Shown here in pieces: positions 19,306-27,795 of a DNA stretch of 64,000 nt. Every line of letters starts with the position of its first letter. The stretch's first letter is position 1. Position numbers and translations under genes: made by a program. A model generated the notes under the pieces. That model searched no databases, was not told the DNA's origin, and saw only the letters and a list, made by a program, of their open reading frames with translations. The stretch is from Thiohalomonas denitrificans. Its GTDB lineage: Bacteria > Pseudomonadota > Gammaproteobacteria > Thiohalomonadales > Thiohalomonadaceae. The stretch covers positions 21,471 through 85,470 of the forward strand of contig DYFR01000016.1 of assembly GCA_020725115.1 (NCBI GenBank). Reading direction: 5' to 3'.

Positions 19306-19746
19306 TCAATAACCGGCGGTATTCTTTTCCACCCAACGATGCCCCGAGGGCAGCTGCTCCTTTTTCCAGAATGGAGCGTTGGACTTGAGATCTTCCATGA
19401 TGTAACGGCAAGCTTCGAAGGCATCCTTGCGGTGCGCCGACCAGGCCGCCACCAGTACGATGGGATCGGCGGGGCGCAGTTCGCCGACGCGATGGATGAT
19501 CAGGGTATCAAGCAGGCTCCAGCGCTGGGCGGCAGCCGCACAAATCTTCTCCAGATGCTTCTCGGTCATCCCCGGATAATGTTCCAGAGTCATGGCGCTG
19601 ACCGCATCACCCTCATTCAACTCGCGCATGGTGCCAACAAACACCGCCGCCGCACCGGCCATGCCATGCAGCGTGGTTTGAGCCTGCTCGTAGTCCGCCA
19701 CCTCGTGCCAGGGATTCAGCGGGGCAACACGCACCTCGATCTTCAC
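19306..19746 (-). CDS. moaE: Molybdopterin synthase catalytic subunit MoaE
   Basis: Large subunit of molybdopterin synthase, which inserts two sulfurs from MoaD thiocarboxylate into cPMP. 146 residues; [45 protein letters not shown] and the catalytic [10 protein letters not shown] are all present. It follows moaD by one base, forming moaD-moaE, divergent from moaC. Confidence 0.97.
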   Translation of the reverse strand: MKIEVRVAPLNPWHEVADYEQAQTTLHGMAGAAAVFVGTMRELNEGDAVSAMTLEHYPGMTEKHLEKICAAAAQRWSLLDTLIIHRVGELRPADPIVLVAAWSAHRKDAFEACRYIMEDLKSNAPFWKKEQLPSGHRWVEKNTAGY

Positions 19747-19747
19747 T

Positions 19748-19981
19748 TCAGCCCCCGGTCACCGGAGGAAAGAAGGCCACTTCGTCACCATCGTGCACGG
19801 TGGCATTCTGATCCGAATACTCCATGTTGATGGCCACCAGCACATTGCCCGGCATGGCCTTGCCGCCGGAGGCCTGCAGCCATACGTCGGCTGCCGTCGC
19901 CATCTCGCCGATCTCCACAGAGGCGCCGTCACACCCCAATTGTTCCTTCAGGCTGGCAAAGAATTTTACCGCGACAGTCAT
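19748..19981 (-). CDS. moaD: Molybdopterin synthase sulfur-carrier subunit MoaD
   Basis: Ubiquitin-fold sulfur carrier of 77 residues ending in the obligatory Gly-Gly (FFPPVTGG), which is thiocarboxylated and feeds Moa[11 protein letters not shown] is the typical C-terminal signature. Start ATG 19981. First gene of the moaDE pair; the promoter must lie in the 81-bp gap to moaC. Confidence 0.96.
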   Translation of the reverse strand: MTVAVKFFASLKEQLGCDGASVEIGEMATAADVWLQASGGKAMPGNVLVAINMEYSDQNATVHDGDEVAFFPPVTGG

Positions 19982-20062
19982 GTTCTTTGTCCCCGCTCAT
20001 TTGCGCCGCTATCCATCGAAAGCCTATCATGGTTGCCCGCAGCGAACCACTTAGACACGACC

Positions 20063-20551
20063 ATGAGCGAACTGACCCATTTCAACACTGCCGGTGCGGC
20101 CCATATGGTGGACGTCGGCGCCAAGGCCGTCACCGCCCGTACCGCTGTCGCCGCCGGGCGCATCACCATGCTGCCGGCCACCCTGGCCCTGGTGAAACAG
20201 GGCAACGCCAAGAAGGGCGACGTGCTCGGCATAGCGCGCATCGCCGGCATCATGGGCGCCAAAAAGACCGCCGAACTGATCCCGCTGTGCCACCCCATCG
20301 CCCTCACCCACGTCGACATCGAGTTCGAACTGGACGAGGCGAACAGCGCCGTATACTGCCGTGCCACCTGCGAGACCGCCGGTCAGACCGGTGTCGAAAT
20401 GGAGGCCCTCACCGCAGTGCAGGTCGCCCTGCTCACCGTGTACGACATGTGCAAGGCCGTCGACCGCGGCATGACCATCGACCACGTGCGTCTGCTGGAA
20501 AAGAAGGGCGGCAAGTCCGGCCACTGGCACCGCGATGAATCCTCCAACTGA
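20063..20551 (+). CDS. moaC: Cyclic pyranopterin monophosphate synthase MoaC
   Basis: Acts with MoaA to make cPMP, the first intermediate of molybdenum cofactor. 162 residues from ATG 20063 ([21 protein letters not shown]); core motifs [47 protein letters not shown] and the C-terminal KKGGKSG are intact. The longer track ORF runs antisense through moaD. moaA is not in the window. Confidence 0.97.
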   Translation: MSELTHFNTAGAAHMVDVGAKAVTARTAVAAGRITMLPATLALVKQGNAKKGDVLGIARIAGIMGAKKTAELIPLCHPIALTHVDIEFELDEANSAVYCRATCETAGQTGVEMEALTAVQVALLTVYDMCKAVDRGMTIDHVRLLEKKGGKSGHWHRDESSN

Positions 20552-20563
20552 GTAATGTCTTGA

Positions 20564-20743
20564 ATGAACGACAAAGAATTTGGCACCAATTTCTGGCTCG
20601 GCAACGCCATCCTCGGTCTCGCCCTCTTCATGCTGCTGTTCATGGGTTCGCTGTGGGAGACTTTCGGCCCGCTGGCCATGGCGCTATGGGCCGCCGTGGC
20701 CGCCCTCGGCGTCTATCTGGTGATGAGCAAACCACCGAAATAG
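20564..20743 (+). CDS. Small two-helix membrane protein (absent from ORF track)
   Basis: ORF of 59 residues, just below the track's cutoff: MNDKEFGTNFWLGNAILG, then two hydrophobic stretches (about 13-32 and 36-54; LALFMLLFMGSLWE, MALWAAVAALGVYLVM) ending SKPPK. It starts 12 bp after the moaC stop. The GC codon pattern and clean two-helix hydropathy suggest a real gene, possibly translated with moaC. I do not recognise a family. Confidence 0.6.
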   Translation: MNDKEFGTNFWLGNAILGLALFMLLFMGSLWETFGPLAMALWAAVAALGVYLVMSKPPK

Positions 20744-20844
20744 CCCCCCAAGGCGGCGATCACATAGCCGCTGCGCCGTTTCTGTACTAGACCCTTCCCT
20801 TATCCGGCCCGCACTGTGCGGGTCGTTGCAAGGGGAGGTGTGCC

Positions 20845-21456
20845 ATGAAGATCCTTATCGTCTACTACTCCATGTACGGGCATATCCAGCGTCTGGCCGA
20901 GGCGGTAGCGGAAGGTGCACGCGAGGTGGCAGGCGCCGAGGCCGTGCTGCGCCGCGTACCGGAGACCCTGCCGGCGGAAGTGCTGGCAAAAATGGGCGCT
21001 ACCGCGGCACAGCAGGCGCAGACCAACATTCCCCTCTGCACGGTAGAGGAACTGGGACAGGCGGACGCCGTCATCTTCGGCACACCGACGCGCTTCGGCA
21101 ACATGTGCGGCCAGATGCGGCAGTTCCTCGATGCCACCGGACAGCTCTGGGTCAGCGGCGCGCTCATCGGCAAGGCCGGCAGTGTGTTCACCAGCAGTGC
21201 CACCCAGCACGGCGGCCAGGAGTCCACCATCCTCAGCTTTCACACCACGCTGCTGCATCAGGGCATGGTGATCATCGGCCTGCCCTACAGTTTTCAGGGG
21301 CAAATGGGCGTGAATGAAATCACCGGCTGTTCGCCCTACGGCGCCTCCACCATCGCCGGCGGCCAGGGTGAGCGCATGCCGAGCGCCAACGAGCTGGCCG
21401 GCGCCCGCTTCCAGGGACGCCACGTCGCCACCATTGCCGCCAAACTCTGCAGCTGA
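20845..21456 (+). CDS. wrbA: NAD(P)H:quinone oxidoreductase, WrbA type
   Basis: Flavodoxin-like FMN enzyme that reduces quinones by two electrons, protecting against semiquinone stress. 203 residues; FMN-binding [58 protein letters not shown] and [11 protein letters not shown] are diagnostic. A strong ribosome site (GGGGAGG) precedes the ATG. It appears monocistronic. Confidence 0.96.
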   Translation: MKILIVYYSMYGHIQRLAEAVAEGAREVAGAEAVLRRVPETLPAEVLAKMGATAAQQAQTNIPLCTVEELGQADAVIFGTPTRFGNMCGQMRQFLDATGQLWVSGALIGKAGSVFTSSATQHGGQESTILSFHTTLLHQGMVIIGLPYSFQGQMGVNEITGCSPYGASTIAGGQGERMPSANELAGARFQGRHVATIAAKLCS

Positions 21457-21526
21457 CGATGCGCTCCGTGGCGCGCGAGGAACAGGATGCGAGGGACGAG
21501 ACTTCAGTCTGCCCGTGCCGTATCCC

Positions 21527-22117
21527 TCATTCGATCCGGCAGGCCTCCTCGAAGGCGAGACGCGGGCCGCGCGGATACAACTTCTCGCGCACGCCGTAGC
21601 CCAGGGCGCAGATGAACAGCGACTTCACCTTGCCGTCGGGGAAAAACTCCGCATCCAGTTTGGCGTTGTCGAAGCCGGACATCGGGCCGCAGTCCAGCCC
21701 GAGGCTGCGTGCGGCGAGGATGAAATAGCCGCCCTGCAAGGCCGCGTTCAGGGTCGCGCTGGCGGCGATCTTGTCCGCCTTGCCTGCATACCAGGAGCGG
21801 GCATCGGTATGCGGAAACAGGCGCGGCAGCTTTTCGTAGAACTCCAGATCCATGCCGATGATCGCCACCACGGGTGCGGACATGGACTTGTCCACATTCC
21901 CCTCCGCCAGACAGGGCCTGAGACGCGCCTTGGCCGCGGCACTCTGCACGAATGCGATGCGTGCCGGGCAGCTGTTGGCAGCGGTCGGACCCCATTTCAT
22001 CAGATCATAGAGTTGCTGCAGCTGTGCCGCGCTGACCGGACGCTCCTGCCAGTGGCTGAAACTGCGCGCCTCGCGGAACAAGGTATCCAGGGCGGTGTCA
22101 TTCAGGGGTTCGTTCAT
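21527..22117 (-). CDS. Nitroreductase-family malonic semialdehyde reductase (RutE/HadB-like)
   Basis: FMN-dependent oxidoreductase of 196 residues. FREARSFSHWQERPVSAAQLQQLYDLMKWGPTAANSCPARIAFV and LGLDCGPMSGFDNAKLDAEFF match the RutE/HadB subfamily, which reduces malonic semialdehyde or 3-oxopropanoate-like aldehydes and nitro compounds. No rut pyrimidine genes are nearby, so the physiological substrate is open. Start ATG 22117; the track ORF continues upstream without support. Confidence 0.85.
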   Translation of the reverse strand: MNEPLNDTALDTLFREARSFSHWQERPVSAAQLQQLYDLMKWGPTAANSCPARIAFVQSAAAKARLRPCLAEGNVDKSMSAPVVAIIGMDLEFYEKLPRLFPHTDARSWYAGKADKIAASATLNAALQGGYFILAARSLGLDCGPMSGFDNAKLDAEFFPDGKVKSLFICALGYGVREKLYPRGPRLAFEEACRIE

Positions 22118-22205
22118 CGTGGCTTCCTTTGGTTGATGCGGGTATTGCCAGTGTAGCGACAGCGCCGGCTCGACACGAACGGCGTGGCTGCGCATACTCG
22201 CGCGC

Positions 22206-22883
22206 ATGCCTCACATTACGCCTCCCCGCGACGAAACCGAACTGCTGGCCCGCGCGCGACGGCTCGCCGGCCGCACTCTGGGCGAACTCGCTGCCGAACT
22301 GGGCGCAGCGGTACCGGCCGATCTGCGCCGCCACAAGGGCTGGGTGGGACAGCTCGTCGAACAGGCCCTCGGCGCCACCGCCAGCTCCCTTGCTGCCCCT
22401 GACTTTGAGGCCATCGGTGTGGAACTCAAGACCCTGCCGGTAGATGGGCGCGGCCTGCCGCGCGAATCCACCTATGTCTGTACCGTGCCGCTGGAGGCGG
22501 CGGGCGAGGATTGGGAACACAGCTGGCTGCGGCGCAAGCTGGCGCGGGTATTGTGGCTCCCGGTGCAGGCCGAGAAAGGCCTCGCACTGGCAGAGCGACG
22601 CATCGGCAGCGCCCTGTTGTGGAGTCCATCGCCGGAAGAGGAGGTGCTGCTGCGCCGCGACTGGGAGGAACTGACCGAACGCATCCTGCTCGGCGAGCTG
22701 GAGCACATCAGTGCGCGTCATGGCGAGGTGCTGCAGATCCGCCCCAAGGCTGCCGACAGCCGTGCCCTGCGCCATGCCATAGGCCTGGACGGCGAGCGCG
22801 TGCTCACCAACCCGCGCGGCTTCTATTTGCGTGCGGCATTTACCGCCGCCATCCTGCGCCGCCACTTCGTGCTGCCGGGCTGA
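22206..22883 (+). CDS. mutH: DNA mismatch repair endonuclease MutH
   Basis: Nicks the unmethylated strand at hemimethylated GATC during MutSL-directed repair. 225 residues; KGWVGQLVEQALGA and the catalytic DFEAIGVELKTLPVD (Asp, Glu, Lys of the restriction-enzyme-like site) are intact, as is GEVLQIRPKAADS. Its presence implies Dam methylation in the host. Oddity: the last 16 bases before the stop recur exactly 207 bp downstream, beyond a block of intergenic repeats. Confidence 0.96.
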   Translation: MPHITPPRDETELLARARRLAGRTLGELAAELGAAVPADLRRHKGWVGQLVEQALGATASSLAAPDFEAIGVELKTLPVDGRGLPRESTYVCTVPLEAAGEDWEHSWLRRKLARVLWLPVQAEKGLALAERRIGSALLWSPSPEEEVLLRRDWEELTERILLGELEHISARHGEVLQIRPKAADSRALRHAIGLDGERVLTNPRGFYLRAAFTAAILRRHFVLPG

Positions 22884-22939
22884 AAGAGGGGCTGCGTTGC
22901 AAGGAAAGAAGCGCCAAGGGGGCAGAAAACAAAACATCC

Positions 22940-23005
22940 AACGCAGAGACGCGGAGGCGCGGAGGCCACAGAGGGAACAGCTCAAAATCTCTGCGCCTCT
23001 GCGTT
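22940..23005. repeat. CGCAGAG-family inverted repeat, copy 4
   Basis: Left arm aacgcagagacgcggagg, right arm tctctgcgcctctgcgtt, close together, downstream of mutH. Confidence 0.85.
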
Positions 23006-23032
23006 GAGGGTTTTGAATCCTGCGGTTCGGGA

Positions 23033-23066
23033 CGTAGGGGGATAAGCGCAGCGCATCCACCCTACG
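23033..23066. repeat. Short palindrome around GGATAAGCGCAGCGCATCC
   Basis: cgtagggggataagcgcagc and gcatccaccctacg form an imperfect hairpin. A related palindrome occurs at 42460-42490 in the opposite sense, so this is a dispersed short repeat. Confidence 0.7.
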
Positions 23067-23127
23067 ATCTACTTCGTGCTGCCGGGGTAAATACTCCGCA
23101 ATCCTGTCGCGACGCAACAGCTGGAGT

Positions 23128-23499
23128 TCAGCCCACGCCGAGGTGCTGACCGTAGCGGGAGTAGAGTCGAGCATCCAGGTGACGGTTGTAAATGGAACGG
23201 CCGTCACCCTCAAAGTCGATAAACTCGGCACCAATGCGGAAACAGTGCTCACTGCCGTCATACACCGTATGCGCCACACGCACACGGGCAAATACCCTTA
23301 CATACTCATCGGTTTCGACATCAAGGATATTGAGGAATATGCGCAGCATATCGCCGGTATCGGCATTGTATTCACTGAGTAACTGCAAGCCGCCCAGTGA
23401 TATGTCATAGGTCCAGACATAATGCACGCTCTCATCTGAAAGCATGACTCCGACCTTGTGGCGAATTTTGATACGGGGGCTGGCGCGTCGTTCCTGCAT
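23128..23499 (-). CDS. PilZ-domain protein (putative c-di-GMP receptor)
   Basis: Single-domain PilZ protein of 123 residues. The c-di-GMP signature is complete: an Arg-rich start ERRASPRIKIRH (RxxxR) and DISLGGLQLL (D/NxSxxG) about 20 residues later. Likely binds cyclic di-GMP and signals to motility, adhesion or secretion partners, none of which is adjacent. It ends next to the repeat block that follows mutH. Confidence 0.9.
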   Translation of the reverse strand: MQERRASPRIKIRHKVGVMLSDESVHYVWTYDISLGGLQLLSEYNADTGDMLRIFLNILDVETDEYVRVFARVRVAHTVYDGSEHCFRIGAEFIDFEGDGRSIYNRHLDARLYSRYGQHLGVG

Positions 23500-23559
23500 G
23501 GTCTCAATTATTCTTCATGACGCCGGGGATGATGCCTCGGCGGGAGGTGCTGCACTATC

Positions 23560-24219
23560 TCACACCGGTGCAACACGCTGCAAAAAGTCCTGCACCAATC
23601 CCCAGCATTGATTGGCATAGGCCTCGTTGTAGCGCTCGCTGCCAGGGTTGACGAAGCCATGCCCGGCATCGAAGGCGTGTGTCTCCACGGTCTTGCCGGC
23701 GGCGGCCATTGCCTGATTGAAGCGCTCCATCTTGTCCGGCCAGGTGCGTTCCTGCTGGGCATAGATGACCAGCACCGGGCCACCCAGCTCCGCCAGGGCC
23801 TCGCTATCGGTCACCATGCGACAGTAAAACAGAACGGCGGAACTGACCACCTCCGGATCGAGCAACGCTGCCAGCAGCGCCTGCCTCCCCCCCAGCGACC
23901 AGCCCAGCGTGGTGACCTTGCGGCCGCCCTGTTTGAGGTGTTCCAGCGCGGCCAGGAGCTTGTTGTCGGCAATATCCTGATCCAGATTCCGCATCAGTTC
24001 ACCCGCCTGCTCGGCATTGGTCGCCTTCTCGCCGTCGTACAGGTCAATGACCATCGCCTTGTAACCCAGCGCCGCCAGACGATCCGCCCACTGCTGGTTG
24101 TACTTGAGCACACCCCACCAGTCATGAATGAGCAGGATGGCATGGCTGGCCGTGTCGGGACCGACCACATAGGCCTCGGCCTCATTCCCATCGCGCGTTT
24201 TCAGAATCGTCATCGCCAT
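23560..24219 (-). CDS. Dienelactone hydrolase-family alpha/beta hydrolase, Ser nucleophile
   Basis: 219-residue alpha/beta hydrolase. LLIHDWWGVLKYNQQWADRLAALGYKAMVIDLYDG is the DLH oxyanion/lid signature, the nucleophile elbow is LGWSLGG, and the His is in DAGHGFVNPGSERY. True dienelactone hydrolases use Cys (GxCxGG); here the nucleophile is Ser, as in many DLH-like esterases of unknown substrate. Start taken at ATG 24219 (MAMTILKTRDG), with 24213 equally possible. Confidence 0.85.
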   Translation of the reverse strand: MAMTILKTRDGNEAEAYVVGPDTASHAILLIHDWWGVLKYNQQWADRLAALGYKAMVIDLYDGEKATNAEQAGELMRNLDQDIADNKLLAALEHLKQGGRKVTTLGWSLGGRQALLAALLDPEVVSSAVLFYCRMVTDSEALAELGGPVLVIYAQQERTWPDKMERFNQAMAAAGKTVETHAFDAGHGFVNPGSERYNEAYANQCWGLVQDFLQRVAPV

Positions 24220-24423
24220 AACAGACACCAATAGAATTCGCTACGCACATCCCTGCAGCATGAACAGACCATCCGATCATCCCGTACCGCTGGCGGCGCC
24301 TATTGTAGCCGCGCCACTGCATGAGTCCATCCCCTTGTGTGGCGCAGGGCCTGCGGCCATGAAACCCATATCCTTGCCCGTAACAGCACGACTCCCCCTG
24401 CCGTCGATACCGCAGCCGCCGGC

Positions 24424-25245
24424 TCACTCTTCGTGGCTGGTGCTCCGCACGATATACCCACCCGACTTTTCATCCAGTTCCATCTGCAGCAATTGTCGCG
24501 CCGCCATTTCTTCCAGCAGCTTGCTGAAGGAACGGAAACCATAATAGGACTCGTTGAAGCCCGGCTTGCGCCGCTTCAGCGCCTGTTTGACCATCGAACC
24601 CCAGATCTTTTCCTCCTCACCGCGCTCGGCAAACAGGGCATCCACTGTCTCCGTCACCAGTTCAAAGGCCTCCTGCGCCTTGTCATCTTCCTCACGCACC
24701 ACCCCCTTGGTCTCGGCCGACTTCTTGCCGGCGGCCTTCTTGCGACTGCGGGTTTTTTTCTTCTCCTGCTCGCGCACCAGATCGTCGTAGAAGATGAATT
24801 CGTCGCAATTGGCAATGAGCAGATCGGAGGTGGACTTCTTCACCCCGACACCGATCACCATCTTGTTGTTCTCGCGCAGCTTGGACACCAGCGGCGAGAA
24901 ATCAGAGTCGCCGCTGATGATGACGAAGGTGTCGACATGGGACTTGGTGTAACACAGATCGAGGGCATCGACCACCATGCGAATATCGGCCGAATTCTTG
25001 CCGGACTGGCGCACGTGGGGGATTTCAATCAGTTCAAACGAGGCTTCGTGCATGGGCGCCTTGAACTCCTTGTACCGCTCCCAGTCACAGTAGGCCTTTT
25101 TCACCACGATGCTGCCCTTGAGCAACAGCTTCTCCAGTACCTTGCCGATATCGAACTTGTCATACTTCGCATCACGCACGCCCAAAGCGACGTTCTCGAA
25201 GTCGCAAAACAGGGCCATGCTCTGTGTCGTGTTCATTACGCTCAT
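24424..25245 (-). CDS. NYN-domain RNase-like protein with C-terminal LOTUS/OST-HTH-like domain
   Basis: 273 residues. Residues 8-165 form an NYN/PIN-like nuclease domain (LabA/DUF88 type) with acidic metal residues in ALFCDFENVALG, SADIRMVVDALDL and VIISGDSDFSPLVSKLRENNK. A Lys-rich linker follows (REQEKKKTRSRKKAAGKK). The last 75 residues (EEKIWGSMVKQALKRRKPGFNESYYGFRSFSKLLEEM) resemble an OST-HTH/LOTUS winged helix that binds RNA. Likely an RNA-processing nuclease. Start ATG 25245 has AGGAG 8 bp upstream. Confidence 0.85.
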   Translation of the reverse strand: MSVMNTTQSMALFCDFENVALGVRDAKYDKFDIGKVLEKLLLKGSIVVKKAYCDWERYKEFKAPMHEASFELIEIPHVRQSGKNSADIRMVVDALDLCYTKSHVDTFVIISGDSDFSPLVSKLRENNKMVIGVGVKKSTSDLLIANCDEFIFYDDLVREQEKKKTRSRKKAAGKKSAETKGVVREEDDKAQEAFELVTETVDALFAERGEEEKIWGSMVKQALKRRKPGFNESYYGFRSFSKLLEEMAARQLLQMELDEKSGGYIVRSTSHEE

Positions 25246-25261
25246 ATCGGTGCTCCTGAAT

Positions 25262-25588
25262 TCAATCCAGATAATGCAGCGCCAGCCATACCGTGGGCTG
25301 CTGCGCGGTGGTCCACTCCACACGGTGACGGGTACCTGCCGGGATGTTGAGATAGTCGCCCGGACGCAGGACCACCGTATCGCCTTCGTCCTCAAAGCGC
25401 AAACCCGCGCTGCCGCTCAGCAGCACCACCCATTCGTGTTCTAACTGCTGGTACCAGAAATCCGACGGCGAAGCCTGACCATGGGAAACAATGCGCTCGA
25501 GGCGCACCATCCGCCCCTGCAGCAGAGTGTCGAACACCTCCGCCGGCAAAGGTGTCGAAATGTTGGAAAACAGATTCTGGATCTTCAT
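25262..25588 (-). CDS. Small cupin-domain protein
   Basis: 108-residue single cupin: LEHEWVVLLSGSAGLRFEDEGDTVVLRPGDYLNIPAGTRHRVEWT contains the cupin motifs, with His/Glu and the second-motif His as possible metal ligands. Function cannot be inferred. It lies 16 bp upstream of the NYN gene on the same strand and may be co-transcribed. The start may be ATG 25588 or an alternative 27 bp upstream. Confidence 0.8.
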   Translation of the reverse strand: MKIQNLFSNISTPLPAEVFDTLLQGRMVRLERIVSHGQASPSDFWYQQLEHEWVVLLSGSAGLRFEDEGDTVVLRPGDYLNIPAGTRHRVEWTTAQQPTVWLALHYLD

Positions 25589-25641
25589 CGCATGCACCAG
25601 GTGCTTACGCCGCATCGTCGCCCTCAGTGTAGCCGGAAAAA

Positions 25642-25671
25642 GAAAAAGCCGGCCTCGCGGCCGGCTTTTTC
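25642..25671 (-). terminator. Intrinsic terminator of the small lipoprotein gene
   Basis: Perfect 13-bp stem GAAAAAGCCGGCC / GGCCGGCTTTTTC with loop TCGC. On the minus strand the stem ends in a T5 run. It is 18 bp after the lipoprotein stop and separates it from the cupin gene. Confidence 0.9.
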
Positions 25672-25689
25672 AACACCATGGACTGAGCC

Positions 25690-25902
25690 TTACTTGCTTT
25701 CGGCTGCAGCCGGAGCCTGATCAGCAGCAGGAGCCTGCTCGGTCGACGCGGCGGCGGCCGGAGTCTGCTCGGCAGGCGTTGCTGCCTGGGCTGCCTGTTC
25801 AACGACCGAAGCGGCCGGGGCCTGGGCAGCCTCTTCTTTCTTACCGCAACCATACACGGTCAGGGCCAGGAGTACGGCCAACGCAATGGCAACGTTACGC
25901 AT
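25690..25902 (-). CDS. Small Ala/Pro/Gln-rich putative lipoprotein
   Basis: 70 residues: a signal-peptide-like helix MRNVAIALAVLLALTVYGCGKKEE with a lipobox-like VYGC (Tyr at -2 is unusual), then a low-complexity tail of EQAPAA/AEQTPAAA repeats. Predicted exported and probably lipidated, with a disordered spacer. A GTG 9 bp upstream is an alternative start. It has its own terminator. Function unknown. Confidence 0.75.
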   Translation of the reverse strand: MRNVAIALAVLLALTVYGCGKKEEAAQAPAASVVEQAAQAATPAEQTPAAAASTEQAPAADQAPAAAESK

Positions 25903-25911
25903 GTTTTTCAC

Positions 25912-26238
25912 TACCTCAATACGGAAAAGTTAGGGTTGCAATCATTAGGGAACATTACCCGCAGTCAAAACCCATCTCATAAATGCTGCCGCCTGTCCGC
26001 CAGCCTGAGGGCATATCCGGGATCTATGAGATGAGTTCTGAGATGCGGGCGGGGCATATTCTGAGAGAATGCCACGGGCGCGGCTACGGCTTTTGGGTAG
26101 AAACCCGGAAATATATTTTTTCGCCATCCGTTCAAGGAGATAGCAAAAAGGCCTCTTACCAAAGGAATCAACTGGTGCTAGCATCGCCCGCTTTTTTTTG
26201 CCACGCGGGTACCTCCGCGCTCTGCCTTTTCGTACCTG
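25912..26238. other. Gene-free stretch upstream of the lipoprotein gene
   Basis: 327 bp without a convincing ORF. It should hold the lipoprotein promoter. A 69-bp inverted repeat lies at 25969-26037, and there is a smaller imperfect hairpin around GGCATATTCTGAGAGAATGCC. The 130-residue ORF 25983-26375 (+) runs antisense into the MscS gene and has no recognisable features, so I do not accept it. Confidence 0.6.
25969..26037. repeat. 69-bp inverted repeat element
   Basis: Arms AACCCATCTCATAA and CTATGAGATGAGTT are complementary at 12 of 14 positions and flank a 41-bp GC-rich centre. It has the form of a REP-like or MITE-like palindrome; only one copy in this window. Confidence 0.6.
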
Positions 26239-27795
26239 TCAAGCCTGCTCCAGGTGGAAGAAATGCCGTATCTTGCGCAGCATTTCCGATTCGCGCTGCG
26301 CAGTCTTCGGGGCCTGCGCTTGTGTGTCCAGCGCCTGCCGTGCGCTGTCCAGGCCGCCGCGGCGCCCGGCCATGACGTGGGAGATTTCCTCAGCCAGTGC
26401 CGGGCGCGACTGGATGATGCTTTCGAACGAGGCCTTGTCCAGGCGATAACATTCCACATCGCTGCGGGCAATAACCGTTGCCGTTCGCGGCTCGCCGGTC
26501 ATCAGCCCCATTTCACCGAAGAATCCCGGCCCCTGCGCCGCATCGATCACGCCCAGCGGACGCTGCCCCCCGCCCGCCTCCAGTACCACTTCGGCCTCGC
26601 CCTCGGTGACGATGTACAGCCAGTGTGCCACCGCGCCCTGCTGCGTCATCACATCACCACGCACGAATGGCGTGTACTTGAGGCGGTCCGCCACCAGATG
26701 CAACTCATCCTCGGTCAGCGGCCGGAACAGCTCCACCCGACGCAGGAACTCCAGACGCTGCTGAATTTCCCTGCTGCGGCGCAGCTCATCATGCTTGACC
26801 CCTTCTTTTTCCACATGCACATACTGCTCCGGTATGCACGGCACGATCCCGGCCCGCTGCAACGCCGCATAGATATGCAGTCGAACCGCCGAATCTGCAG
26901 GATCGTCTACTGCCAGATCGGTAAGCCAGTAACGTGCCGCATAACGTGCCGAACTATCGGCAAAATCCATCATCACACAGTTGGGCGCCGGCTTGCGTGC
27001 CACATGGGGGATATCTGTCTTGCTCAATGCCCGCTCCACCACGTCAATAACGCGTGATGGCGGCACACTGTAGGAAATATTGAACCAGATCCAGCGGCGC
27101 CATTGCTCCGGCTGCCCCTGGCGCCGCCCCAGCACCGCGAACTTGCCCTTCATCAACTGGCTGTTGGGTATGACCACCGTCTCCCAGTTGCGGGTTTCCA
27201 CCGAAGTGGAACGCCAGCGGATATCGACCACGCGCCCCGTGACATCGTCCACCTTGATCCAGTCGCCCACCTGCAACGAATCATCCAGTTGCAGCGCAAT
27301 GCCGCCGAGAATATTGCCCAGGGTATCCTGCATGGAGAAGGCGATCACCGCAGTGATCACCGCCGAGGTTGCAACGATGCCGGACAGATCCACGCCCGCA
27401 TAGCGCAGGCGTACCATGCCCCACACCACATAGGCGGCGATCACGGCCATGTCTTCCAGGATGCGTGGCGGCGCCAGCCGTAACAGCGGCAACAGCCAGC
27501 GGAACAGCAGCAGGCCGGCCAGCCGGATTACCGCCATGCCCTCGACCAGCAGGAACAGCTCGCGCAGGGAGGAGGCAGCCGCATTGAATCCACCGGCGAA
27601 CAGCAGGGCGCTGAACAACAGGCCCGCCAGGCTTGCGGAGAACAGCAGCAGGGTATTGATCAGGGAGTGCCGAGCCTCCGGTACCGCACGCAACAAGACC
27701 AGTGCCATCAGTACCATCACCGGCAACAACCAGCCGATACCCTGATGCCCGGCATACTGCACCATCACGCTCCAGTCCCACTCCGCGCCCGACAT
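26239..27795 (-). CDS. MscS-family channel with C-terminal cyclic-nucleotide-binding domain
   Basis: 518 residues. About four N-terminal membrane helices precede the MscS pore helix and beta domain (ITAVIAFSMQDTLGNILGGIALQLDDSLQVGDWIKV, VEIRWRSTSVETRNWETVVIPNS-like segment). The final 150 residues are a cNMP-binding domain (VELFRPLTEDELHLVADRL ... GFFGEMGLMTGEPRTATVIA) with the Glu and Arg of a phosphate-binding cassette. This matches the bacterial cyclic-nucleotide-gated (bCNG) branch of MscS, in which ligand rather than tension is thought to gate. Stand-alone gene. Confidence 0.92.
   Translation of the reverse strand: MSGAEWDWSVMVQYAGHQGIGWLLPVMVLMALVLLRAVPEARHSLINTLLLFSASLAGLLFSALLFAGGFNAAASSLRELFLLVEGMAVIRLAGLLLFRWLLPLLRLAPPRILEDMAVIAAYVVWGMVRLRYAGVDLSGIVATSAVITAVIAFSMQDTLGNILGGIALQLDDSLQVGDWIKVDDVTGRVVDIRWRSTSVETRNWETVVIPNSQLMKGKFAVLGRRQGQPEQWRRWIWFNISYSVPPSRVIDVVERALSKTDIPHVARKPAPNCVMMDFADSSARYAARYWLTDLAVDDPADSAVRLHIYAALQRAGIVPCIPEQYVHVEKEGVKHDELRRSREIQQRLEFLRRVELFRPLTEDELHLVADRLKYTPFVRGDVMTQQGAVAHWLYIVTEGEAEVVLEAGGGQRPLGVIDAAQGPGFFGEMGLMTGEPRTATVIARSDVECYRLDKASFESIIQSRPALAEEISHVMAGRRGGLDSARQALDTQAQAPKTAQRESEMLRKIRHFFHLEQA

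Larger units (their letters stand above)
22864..23086. repeat. 16-bp direct repeat of mutH 3' end flanking a repeat block
   Basis: ACTTCGTGCTGCCGGG occurs at 22864-22879, inside the last codons of mutH, and again at 23071-23086. In the same sense the second copy reads TTC GTG CTG CCG GGG TAA, i.e. another FVLPG-stop. Between them lie a CGCAGAG inverted repeat and a GGATAAGCGCAGCGCATCC palindrome. Confidence 0.9.

Noticed and set aside
25983-26375. 130-residue plus-strand ORF
   Set aside because: Enters the mscS gene antisense and has no recognisable domain.
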